Shown in pieces: positions 5,161-11,296 of a DNA stretch of 11,690 nucleotides. The notes beneath the pieces are model-generated. The model did no database searches. It saw only the letters and a program-made list of their open reading frames with translations, and was not told the DNA's origin. Each line of letters begins with the position of its first letter. The first letter of the stretch is position 1. Origin of the DNA: Acidobacteriota bacterium (GTDB taxonomy: Bacteria > Acidobacteriota > Terriglobia > Acidoferrales > UBA7541). The translations under genes and the position numbers were made by a program. The DNA lies in NCBI GenBank assembly GCA_019239815.1, contig JAFAZL010000674.1, positions 1-11,690 of the forward strand, in the 5' to 3' direction.

Positions 5161-6768
5161 ATGTCCAAATTTCTTCGTTGTTTCGCATTGCTGTGTGTGT
5201 TCGCATTCCCGGTCGTCCTGTTTGGCCAACAGTCGACGACAGGTCCGCAAGCTGCGAATCTTCCTGCGCTCAAGTCCGAAGCGGTCGCCGAAGTCGACAA
5301 GATGCAAACGTTGACGCAGCAGATGGTCGATCAGATTTTCAGCTTCAGCGAGCTTGGCTTCCAGGAGATTGAAACGTCGCGGTACGTGACCGGGCTGCTC
5401 GAGAAACACGGTTTTCAGGTCGAGCGCGGCGTCGCCGGGATTCCGACCGCGTGGGTCGCGACCTACGGCTCAGGCAAGCCGGTCATTGCGTTCATCACTG
5501 ACATTGACTGCATACCGCGGGCTTCGCAGAAGCCGGGTGTCGCGTATCACGATCCGATCGTCGAAAGCGCCCCGGGGCACGGCGAAGGTCACAACTCCGG
5601 CATGGCGGTGAATGTTGTCGCGTCGCTAGTGCTGAAAAAAATGATGGCCGAGCATGACATCGCCGGCACGATCAAGATTTTTCCCGGCGTCGCGGAAGAG
5701 CTTGTCGCCACAAAAGCCTTCTACATCCGCGCTGGCCTGTTTAAAGACGTTGATATCGTTCTTGGTTCACACGTTTGGGATAAGTTCGCGACGTCCTACG
5801 CAATGGGAAATGGCGAATGGAGCGGGCTGGTTTCGATTCAATATTTCTTTCACGGCAAAGCGGCTCACGCTGCCGTTCGTCCCTGGGAAGGTCGCAGCGC
5901 GCTGGATGCCGTGGAGCTGATGGACACGGGCTGGGACTATCGGCGCGAGCATCTTCGTCCGGCTCAGCGGTCGCATCGCGTCATCCTCAACGGCGGAGAT
6001 CAGCCGAACGTCGTTCCGAGTGAGGCCGCGGTCTGGTATTACTTCCGCGAGCTCGATTTTTCTCACATTAAAGATCTTTACGAGATTGGGAACACGATGG
6101 CGGATGCTGCCGCTAAGATGACCGGCACCAGCGTCGATCACCGTCTCGTTGGGTCAGCTTGGCCGCCCTATTTCAACAAAACAATCGCGGAAGACCAGCA
6201 GAAAAACATCGAAGCCGTGGGGATGCCGCAGTGGAGTGACGACGACCAGAAGTTGGCCAAAGCGCTGCAGAAGGACATCGGCGCGAAAGAGGAAGGTCTC
6301 AAAACGAAAGTCGATCCGCTCGAGGAGCCCGCAAAAAATCCCACAGGTGGTGGCTCCGATGACGTTGGCGATATTTCGTGGAATGTGCCGATGGTTTATT
6401 TGATGTTCCCGGCAAACATTCCGAACTTGCCCGGTCATAGCTGGCCGAACGCGGTTGCTATGGCCACGCCCATAGCTCACAAAGGATCGACGGCGGGAGC
6501 AAAGGTTCAGGCGATGACCGCGCTCGACTTTATGTTGCAGCCGGAGCTGGTCACGCAGGCGTGGGACTACTTCCACAACGTCCAGACGAAGGAAATTCAC
6601 TACGAGTCATTCCTGGCACCGGATGACAGGCCGATGATCGAAATGAACAAAAGCAAGATGGACGCCTTCCGGACAGAGTTGAAGAAGTATTACTACGACC
6701 CGGCGAAGTATAAAACGTATCTAGATCAGCTCGGCATCAAGTATCCGACGTTGAAGACCGCGCAGTAA
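5161..6768 (+). CDS. Exported M20 family amidohydrolase, AbgB-like
   Basis: 535 residues from ATG 5161, chosen because it has GGGAGA (5150-5155, 5-nt spacer) and puts a clean signal peptide first: MSKFLRC, a hydrophobic core (8-21), and likely cleavage near FG/QQ (22/23). Mature features of the M20D/AbgB group: SFSELGFQEIET (61-72), FITDIDCIPR (111-120), HGEGHN (140-145), AEE (178-180), LGSHVW (201-206), dimerisation-domain HGKAAHAA (231-238), RSALDAVELM (245-254), NVVPSEAAVWY (283-293), GGGSDDVGDISW (396-407) and His440. Metal ligands by family are expected at position 142, His144, Glu180, His204 and His440; position 142 is Glu where AbgB and plant IAA-amido hydrolases have Cys. It would cleave an amide bond of an N-acyl or peptide-like substrate in the periplasm; the true substrate is unknown. 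It converges on the SnoaL-like gene with an 18-base gap. Confidence 0.92.
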   Translation: MSKFLRCFALLCVFAFPVVLFGQQSTTGPQAANLPALKSEAVAEVDKMQTLTQQMVDQIFSFSELGFQEIETSRYVTGLLEKHGFQVERGVAGIPTAWVATYGSGKPVIAFITDIDCIPRASQKPGVAYHDPIVESAPGHGEGHNSGMAVNVVASLVLKKMMAEHDIAGTIKIFPGVAEELVATKAFYIRAGLFKDVDIVLGSHVWDKFATSYAMGNGEWSGLVSIQYFFHGKAAHAAVRPWEGRSALDAVELMDTGWDYRREHLRPAQRSHRVILNGGDQPNVVPSEAAVWYYFRELDFSHIKDLYEIGNTMADAAAKMTGTSVDHRLVGSAWPPYFNKTIAEDQQKNIEAVGMPQWSDDDQKLAKALQKDIGAKEEGLKTKVDPLEEPAKNPTGGGSDDVGDISWNVPMVYLMFPANIPNLPGHSWPNAVAMATPIAHKGSTAGAKVQAMTALDFMLQPELVTQAWDYFHNVQTKEIHYESFLAPDDRPMIEMNKSKMDAFRTELKKYYYDPAKYKTYLDQLGIKYPTLKTAQ

Positions 6769-6786
6769 GGAAGTGTAGCCGCTTCG

Positions 6787-7149
6787 CTATTTCTTCTTGA
6801 AAGGCGCTGTATCAAAGAAGAGCTCATTTCGTGCGATCAAGCCGTCACGGAATGACATCACCGCTGCAGTCCGGCAAATGCCGATCGGTTCATCAAAATG
6901 CATTTCATACGTAAGAACGGCGTGATCAGCATCGAAAACCTTCGTACGAATGTTGATGCCTTTCAGCATCTTCGATAGCTTGGTCGCGGATTCGAGCACC
7001 GCTTCTTTGCCCTTCAGATTGTCCATCGGGCCGACGAGTTCAACATCAGCGTGCAGTTGCTTCGCCATTCCGTCTACGTTCTTTCCGTTCATCGCCTGGT
7101 AGTAGGCGACGGCGGTGTCGATATTGTTATGTGTCTTGGTGTGGCTCAT
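6787..7149 (-). CDS. SnoaL/NTF2-like fold protein
   Basis: 120 residues in one NTF2-like domain. The N-terminal helices carry VAYYQAMNGKNVDGMAKQL (14-32), followed by DVELVGPM, KGKEAVLES, and the curved sheet strands TKVFDADHAVLTYEMHF (69-85) and RTAAVMSFRDGLIARNELFFD (93-113). This is the pattern of ketosteroid-isomerase/SnoaL-like proteins that either isomerise small hydrophobic substrates or act as binding scaffolds; no catalytic pair can be assigned with confidence. It has no signal peptide and a strongly basic C-terminus (FKKK). A strong GGGAGG (7160-7155, 5-nt spacer) precedes the ATG. It is the last gene of a minus-strand series (SDR, thioredoxin-like, cupin-like, SnoaL), 66 bases after the cupin-like gene, and may also have its own ECF-type promoter in that gap. 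Confidence 0.85.
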   Translation of the reverse strand: MSHTKTHNNIDTAVAYYQAMNGKNVDGMAKQLHADVELVGPMDNLKGKEAVLESATKLSKMLKGINIRTKVFDADHAVLTYEMHFDEPIGICRTAAVMSFRDGLIARNELFFDTAPFKKK

Positions 7150-7166
7150 ATTAGCCTCCCTTTAAG

Positions 7167-7196
7167 TTCGACTGGAGGCGAAAGGAAAAGGTTCCC
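7167..7196 (-). promoter_or_regulatory. Weak ECF-like promoter candidate before the SnoaL-like gene
   Basis: On the minus strand, GGGAAC (7196-7191) with a CTTTTCC run, a 17-nt pyrimidine-rich spacer, then AGTCGAA (7173-7167). The spacing and the GGRAAC plus T-run layout match the candidate before the PspC gene. A second GGGAAC lies directly upstream (7202-7197). The expected start point (around 7160) would leave a very short leader beginning at the Shine-Dalgarno, which weakens the call. Confidence 0.28.
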
Positions 7197-7215
7197 GTTC
7201 CCAGGCGGAATTTAG

Positions 7216-7689
7216 CTACGGTTTGCATTTGATTTCGACGCGGATGATGCCGCGTTCGTCGGGAGTTGGCGGTAGCTCTATCGTTTCGATTCCGTGGAGT
7301 GGTTCGGGTTTCATCCAACGCACGACCCAGCGACCCGCATGCGTAGGCGACGGTTGACTCGGGTGATCGACGACGGTGCCATCGCCGCGATGGTAGCGGA
7401 TGTGCGGCGACGGGCCGCCAGTGTCCCAATCGAGAAAGAAGCTTGGCCAGCGATGATGGTGCATTGGCTCGGTCTTGCCGGGCGGGGGCATCGTCACTTC
7501 CAGCACGCGCACGAGTTCGTTTTCAAAAATTACTCTGTGGCTGTTCGGCGCGTCTTGCACGGCGTCGTATCTGTCGGGGAATCCGGATTTGTCTTGACCG
7601 GGGAGGTAGAGGTGGCCGGCGAACGTCACGAAGGCGAATAAGATTGCGCCTGTTGCTGCGATGCGAAGGAGTCGATTCGAGGCTTTCAT
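7216..7689 (-). CDS. Exported small cupin-like protein
   Basis: 157 residues from ATG 7689. The N-terminus (MKASNRLLR then hydrophobic 10-24) is a signal peptide or membrane anchor. The rest reads as a single small beta-barrel: HRVIFENELVRVLEVTMPPG (51-71, last Pro doubled), TEPMHHHRWPSFFLDW (73-88) with a His77-His78-His79 run typical of metal-binding cupins, HIRYHRGDG (96-104), and closing strands GRWVVRWMKPEPLHGIETIEL (119-139, read in two pieces). The cupin call rests on the GKTEPMHHH-type motif 1; motif 2 is not clear, so metal binding and enzyme activity are open. A TATACT (7701-7696) ends six bases before the ATG, so the transcript may be nearly leaderless. It lies 77 bases after the thioredoxin-like gene. 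Its frame stays open far upstream, but those codons are antisense-like shadows of the neighbour. Confidence 0.72.
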   Translation of the reverse strand: MKASNRLLRIAATGAILFAFVTFAGHLYLPGQDKSGFPDRYDAVQDAPNSHRVIFENELVRVLEVTMPPPGKTEPMHHHRWPSFFLDWDTGGPSPHIRYHRGDGTVVDHPSQPSPTHAGRWVVRWMKPEPLHGIETIELPPTPDERGIIRVEIKCKP

Positions 7690-7766
7690 GGCGCGAGTAT
7701 AGACCCCGCCGAGAGGGAACGCACCAACACCTTGAGAGGCGGGATCGTTCGGCCAATGAGGTTCCA

Positions 7767-8345
7767 CTAGTTGCCGAGTTGCGCTTTGATCGCGGCTTGC
7801 AGGGCGGCGAACTGGTCGTCGGTTACTGCGCCGTGCGTTTGCCACACGATATGGCCGGCGGGATTTGCCAGCAGGATATACGGTTCGTTCGGCGCTGAAT
7901 ATTTCGCAGCGCTCTTCCACTGATCCTCGTTCGCGTCGAGAAGCACGAAGCGCGACTGCTCGTTGGCGGGGATCTCTTTCTTCATCCCATGAAGAATCAT
8001 TTTCATGATCAACGAAGGAACGCCTTGGAAATCCGCGGCCTCGTAATACAGGATGCGCGAGTCGTTGAGATACAGAGGCGCAAGGCGTTTGTCCCAGGCC
8101 TGGCAAGGCCCGCTGCTTTGGTGAGAGAAGCCGACGACGAAAAGCAGGGGCTTGCTGCTGGCAGCGTCGGGGAAACTCACCGATGAGCCTGCGATCGTTT
8201 TTGCCTGCGTGGCGGGGATTTGCTGGGCTCGGCTGAGCGGAACCAAAACAAAAAGAGCCGTGGTCAGGAGAGCGCATCGAAAGAATGCGTGTCTTGATAG
8301 GCGACTCGCCGTGACAAATTGCGATTGAGCGGAGACGCCCTTCAT
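7767..8345 (-). CDS. Exported thioredoxin-fold protein with SGPC motif (Atp10-like)
   Basis: 192 residues. A signal peptide ends with LSRAQQ, likely cut after Ala40. The mature part has a thioredoxin-like order: PLLFVVGFSHQSSGPCQAW (66-84), helix, RILYYEAADFQG (97-108), GMKKEIP (120-126), RFVLLDANEDQW (132-143), then the cis-Pro-like segment APNEPYILLANPAGHIVWQTHG (151-172, read in pieces). The active-site position reads S78-G79-P80-C81: the classical CGPC with the first Cys replaced by Ser, and Cys81 is the only Cys in the mature protein. The later half resembles Atp10-type and other thioredoxin-like proteins with a YLLxxDGxIRW strand; this family assignment is tentative. It cannot do normal disulfide exchange alone. 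It follows the SDR gene by 46 bases and probably shares its transcript. Confidence 0.72.
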   Translation of the reverse strand: MKGVSAQSQFVTASRLSRHAFFRCALLTTALFVLVPLSRAQQIPATQAKTIAGSSVSFPDAASSKPLLFVVGFSHQSSGPCQAWDKRLAPLYLNDSRILYYEAADFQGVPSLIMKMILHGMKKEIPANEQSRFVLLDANEDQWKSAAKYSAPNEPYILLANPAGHIVWQTHGAVTDDQFAALQAAIKAQLGN

Positions 8346-8391
8346 CTTCCAACGGCTCCCGGTGGATACGACTCCAAGCTGTCTTCCTTAC

Positions 8392-9288
8392 TTAATTTGT
8401 TGCTGCGACGCCCTTTTGCACGAACTTCGTTTCTTCAACGAGATTGAACGCTTCCAAGACGCGCTGTTGCGTTTGCTCGCACAAGTCATTGATAGCATCG
8501 ACACCGATGTCTTGCGGGCTGACGCGATAGTGGAGTTTGCGTTGAGCAGCCGGAGTCTCGATGATACGGAGCACTGCGTCGGCGACTTCCTGAGCGTTGC
8601 CTGCAGACTGGGTCAGGGCGTCGCTAATCTTGCCGAGGATTTGATTCGCGCCTCCGTACGTCTCGGTGCGCGATTTGTCGTCGCCCACCTCAATGCGTCC
8701 AAAAATAGCGGTTTGATAGGCGCCCGGCTGGATGCTGATCGACTGGATCCCCTGGCCAGCGAGTTCGTAGTTATACGCCTCTGAGAAGGCTTCGAGCGCG
8801 AACTTGCTGGCGCAATACATGCCGAACGTCGGAAACACGAGACGTCCCGCGCCGCTGCTGATGTGCAGGAGCAGGCCACTCTTCTGCTTGCGCATATAGG
8901 GAAGCGCGGCACGGTTTACGCGCACGCAGCCGAAGAAATTTGTGTCGAATTGGCGTTGTGCCTGATCGACGGTGATCGTTTCGGCCAGGCCGACAACGGG
9001 GAAGCCCGCGTTATTGATGACTACGTCGATGCGACCAGTTTTGTCGGCCGCGGCACGCACGGCTTTCTCGACAGAGTCGTCTTTCGTGACATCCAGATCG
9101 AGGACGTGAATCGCGAGCGATTCTTTCTTGGCGAGCGCGTCGAGTTCGGCGGCGTTCTTGGCGTTTCTGCCGCCGGGATCGCGCATGGTTGCGAAAACCG
9201 TGTAGCCCTTGCGCGCCAGAGTCTCGGTGAAGAGCCGGCCGAATCCTGTGCTGGACCCGGTGATGAGTACGACTTGGTTGGTGGCCAT
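8392..9288 (-). CDS. Classical short-chain dehydrogenase/reductase (SDR)
   Basis: 298 residues from ATG 9288, chosen because AGGAGG sits four bases upstream and the Rossmann strand starts at once (MATNQVVLITG). A 10-codon longer in-frame start exists but lacks support. Motifs: TGSSTGFG nucleotide loop (10-17), DLDV (64-67), NNAG (92-95), Asn117 in DTNFFG, Ser144/Ser145 in HISSGAG, the catalytic YCASK with Tyr158 and Lys162, and PGAYQT (188-193). MRDP after the second strand suggests a basic residue for NADP, which is tentative. It would reduce or oxidise an alcohol/carbonyl of unknown substrate in the cytosol. It is the first gene of a minus-strand series running to 6787, 98 bases downstream of the anti-sigma gene, so it could be part of, or a target of, the sigma operon. 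Confidence 0.92.
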   Translation of the reverse strand: MATNQVVLITGSSTGFGRLFTETLARKGYTVFATMRDPGGRNAKNAAELDALAKKESLAIHVLDLDVTKDDSVEKAVRAAADKTGRIDVVINNAGFPVVGLAETITVDQAQRQFDTNFFGCVRVNRAALPYMRKQKSGLLLHISSGAGRLVFPTFGMYCASKFALEAFSEAYNYELAGQGIQSISIQPGAYQTAIFGRIEVGDDKSRTETYGGANQILGKISDALTQSAGNAQEVADAVLRIIETPAAQRKLHYRVSPQDIGVDAINDLCEQTQQRVLEAFNLVEETKFVQKGVAATN

Positions 9289-9386
9289 CGAACCTCCTGA
9301 ATATCCTGAATTCCGCACTGCAATGGATGAAAAGGGTTGGAAAGAGGTTACGCCGATTTGGCTGAGAAATGAAACGAGGGGATAGG

Positions 9387-9623
9387 CTAAGTCGATTTGT
9401 GAAGTTTGCGTTTCAGGGTCTCATGGAGCCGCGAGCGAACCTCTGTCGGTAGTTCCACAGGTTTGTCGTCACAGAAAATCTGAACTGTCAGTTTGGTTTG
9501 CCGGACGATGATCGCGCAACCTTCGCATTCGCGAAGATGTTCTTCCAGCTCGATACGAACTGCTGCTTCCAGCTCGCCGTCGATGTAGCTCGAGATCTCG
9601 TGAATGACGCCGGTGCAGTTCAA
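9387..9623 (-). CDS. Soluble zinc-binding anti-sigma factor (zf-HC2/ZAS type)
   Basis: 78 residues with the anti-sigma zinc motif: Cys3, then SSYIDGELEA (11-20), then His29-x3-Cys33-x2-Cys36 in EEHLRECEGC. An extra Cys51 is present. There is no membrane helix, so the protein is cytosolic, like RsrA-type ZAS anti-sigmas that release their sigma factor upon thiol oxidation or another intracellular signal. It would bind the ECF sigma encoded just upstream. The start is TTG (9623-9621), sharing TTGA with the sigma stop codon; AGGAA six bases upstream serves as the ribosome site. The rare start and overlap suggest that anti-sigma production is tied to sigma translation and kept lower. The C-terminal 25 residues are basic. 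Confidence 0.88.
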   Translation of the reverse strand: MNCTGVIHEISSYIDGELEAAVRIELEEHLRECEGCAIIVRQTKLTVQIFCDDKPVELPTEVRSRLHETLKRKLHKST

Positions 9624-10333
9624 TTGGGCTTCCTGTCGCGCAAGAAACGATCGAGTTTCTGGCGTAGTTTCAATCGCGCACGAAGCAATCGCGATTTGAC
9701 GGCGGGAACCGAGATTCCCATCGCTTGCGCGGTTTCTTCAGTCGAAAGCTCTTCGATATCTCGCAACACAAACACGGTGCGGAAATCGGGATCGAGCTGG
9801 TCGATCACATTGTCGAGAATTTCGTGTAGTTCGGATTGCGCGTAGCGCTGCTCGGGGCTTGGTCCCCAGTCTTCGACCTCGCGAGGCATCAAATCGTCCT
9901 CACCTTGTACCGGTTCGTCGAGCGAGACTTGATTCGGGCGGCGTTTGCGCAGGCGCATCAGCGCTTCGTTGGCGGCGATGCGGACGAGCCAGGTGTAGAA
10001 GCGCGAGTCTTCTTTAAAGGTTTCGAGGTGAGCGTAAGCCTTGAGGAAGGCTTCCTGCATCGAGTCTTCGGCGTCTTCACGATTGCGAGTGATGTTCATC
10101 GTGAGGCGGAAGATTTTGGACTCGTAGCGGTTGACGAGCTCTTCAAAGGCCGATGCGTCGCCGGACTTCGCCGCTTTGACGAGAAGAGGCTCGTCTTCGC
10201 GAGCGATCTTCGACGGGATGCGTTCTGGGGTGGGCGCGCTCAATTTCGGGTTCTTCGCCAAGAGTCGAGTAGTCAGCGCGGCCGAGTAAGTAGGGCCGAA
10301 GCCGGTTCCGACATTTAAGGTAGCACACTGCAT
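9620..10333 (-). CDS. ECF-type RNA polymerase sigma factor
   Basis: 237 residues from ATG 10333 (a TTG one codon upstream is also possible). Region 2 covers about 63-132: FEELVNRYESKIFRLTMNI, the RNREDAEDSMQEAFLKAY core (2.2) and FYTWLVRIAANEAL (2.3-2.4). An acidic linker follows (about 138-163). Region 4 covers about 169-225, with LPDFR-like DPDFRTVFVLRDIEELSTEE and the recognition helix MGISVPAVKSRLLRARLKL. No region 3 is present, as in ECF factors. The N-terminus has about 45 residues before the domain, longer than usual. It directs polymerase to stress promoters and is held by the anti-sigma encoded next, which overlaps its stop by four bases. The gene resembles the RpoE/SigW-like group in region 2 and 4 style. 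Promoters with GGAAAC and CGTAT, such as the one at 1597-1626, are its plausible targets. Confidence 0.93.
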   Translation of the reverse strand: MQCATLNVGTGFGPTYSAALTTRLLAKNPKLSAPTPERIPSKIAREDEPLLVKAAKSGDASAFEELVNRYESKIFRLTMNITRNREDAEDSMQEAFLKAYAHLETFKEDSRFYTWLVRIAANEALMRLRKRRPNQVSLDEPVQGEDDLMPREVEDWGPSPEQRYAQSELHEILDNVIDQLDPDFRTVFVLRDIEELSTEETAQAMGISVPAVKSRLLRARLKLRQKLDRFLRDRKPN

Positions 10334-10484
10334 CAAAGTTCCCGAATGGCGACGATCGCGACGGAATTGCCGCTGGTCACGACTCTGCCTGGGATATAGG
10401 AACGCCCAGTTTTTCGATGATCCGGTGATAGCCCACGATTCAGGAATCTGAGGATTCTTTGCATACGCCTAACTTGTGGCAGTG

Positions 10485-10513
10485 TTGACGGTGTCTGGGC
10501 TGCGGGTTACATT
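10485..10513 (+). promoter_or_regulatory. Sigma70-type promoter upstream of the uracil-DNA glycosylase gene
   Basis: TTGACG (10485-10490), an exact 17-base spacer, then TACATT (10508-10513). Each box has one or two mismatches from consensus. A start near 10520 would give a leader of about 228 nt before the ATG at 10748, unusually long for a repair gene. Confidence 0.5.
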
Positions 10514-10538
10514 GGATTTGCTAAGGTATATCTGCGAA

Positions 10539-10556
10539 AGGCGAGCGTGTTCGCCT
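10539..10556 (+). other. Stem-loop in the glycosylase leader
   Basis: AGGCGA and TCGCCT pair across a GCGTGT loop, followed within five bases by a smaller GGTC/GACC stem. It lies about 20 bases after the predicted start point, so it would sit at the 5' end of the transcript. A role in stability or attenuation is possible; none is shown. Confidence 0.35.
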
Positions 10557-10747
10557 CGCAGGTCGTTTCAGACCGGTGCCCGGGCGCGGCGATTTTTGAG
10601 TTTTTGCGGTTTCGGAATCGGACTCATTCTTGGTTTTTTAGCGAGTTTCTTGCGGCAGCAGTTCGGAGCACCTATCCCAAGCGCGTCCCAGCACTTGCGA
10701 TCCGGCCTCATCGGGGCCTAACTCTGAAGTCCAGGTAACCAAACCAA

Positions 10748-11296
10748 ATGCGCACATTGCCGGACCATCTTCGTAAGGGAATGAAGTTGGTGATCGTCGG
10801 TTGCAATCCCACCGAATCCTCGGTGCGGGTGGGGCATTACTATGCCGGGCGGGACAATCCGTTCTGGCCGATCATGTATGAGAGCGGCGTGATGCCCGAG
10901 CCGTTCGATTATCACGACGACAAGCGGGTGATCGAGTTCGGGATCGGGTTGACGGATCTGGTGAAGCGGCCGTCGAAGACGGTGGAAGAATTGAAGCGCG
11001 AGGACTTCGCCGAGGGGCGGATCGTCCTATCGCAGAAATTGGAAGAGTTCGCGCCGCGCGTGGTTGCGTTCAACGGCAAGCTGACCTACGAGCAATTTGC
11101 GCAGCGAAAGTGCAAGTTTGGATTGCAAAAAGAATCGCTCTATGGCGCACGGGTTTATGTTTTGCCCGCCACTCCTGGTGCGGCCGATGACAAGCGGTCG
11201 GAAAAAGTATTGCACTTCAAGAAGCTGGCACAGTTGCTGAAGCGCGTCGAGAAAGACGCGGAAGAGAACACGCGCGTGGAGATTGGCTCGCGATGA
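10748..11296 (+). CDS. Mug/TDG-type uracil-DNA glycosylase
   Basis: 182 residues (E. coli Mug has 168). It excises uracil or thymine from G:U/G:T mismatches to start base-excision repair. Motif 1 reads VGCNPTESSVRVGHYYAGRDN (17-37, read in two parts), matching the Mug GINPG segment, with the catalytic Asn at Asn20; DNPFWPIMYESG (36-47) matches the following NRFW helix. IGLTDLVKRPSKTVEEL (66-82) matches the Mug GVTKLVDRP segment, and VVAFNGKLTYEQF (105-117) the LGKQAYEQ segment. Motif 2, NPSGLS in E. coli Mug, is TPGAAD here (142-147), so the minor-groove wedge differs and specificity may too. There is no good ribosome site; only AGGT lies about 10 bases before the ATG. Its stop overlaps the next start (ATGA, 11293-11296). 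Confidence 0.88.
   Translation: MRTLPDHLRKGMKLVIVGCNPTESSVRVGHYYAGRDNPFWPIMYESGVMPEPFDYHDDKRVIEFGIGLTDLVKRPSKTVEELKREDFAEGRIVLSQKLEEFAPRVVAFNGKLTYEQFAQRKCKFGLQKESLYGARVYVLPATPGAADDKRSEKVLHFKKLAQLLKRVEKDAEENTRVEIGSR

Larger units (their letters stand above)
10337..10747. other. Gene-free divergent region between the sigma and uracil-glycosylase genes
   Basis: 411 bases with no supported gene. It contains a good sigma70-type promoter pointing right (10485-10513), a stem-loop at 10539-10556 and a short GGTC/GACC stem at 10561-10574. Alternating arms GATTC-GAATC-GATTC at 10437-10457 could fold two ways. A frame running to 10721 encodes a hydrophobic stretch (near 10597-10656), but it lacks a good start and ribosome site, so I do not call it. 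No clear promoter for the sigma gene was found. Confidence 0.55.

Noticed and set aside
7690..8352. Upstream extension of the cupin-like frame to 378 codons
   Set aside because: The extra part overlaps the thioredoxin-fold gene in another frame and is Arg-rich without motifs; a signal-like N-terminus begins at ATG 7689.
10309..10343. GGGAACTTT on the minus strand as an autoregulatory ECF -35 box for the sigma gene
   Set aside because: No CGT/GTC-type -10 lies 16-17 bases downstream, and the site overlaps the proposed start codon.
10476..10721. Small membrane-like peptide of up to 81 residues upstream of the glycosylase gene
   Set aside because: It has a hydrophobic stretch but no ribosome site, its first start precedes the predicted transcription start, and it has no recognisable similarity.
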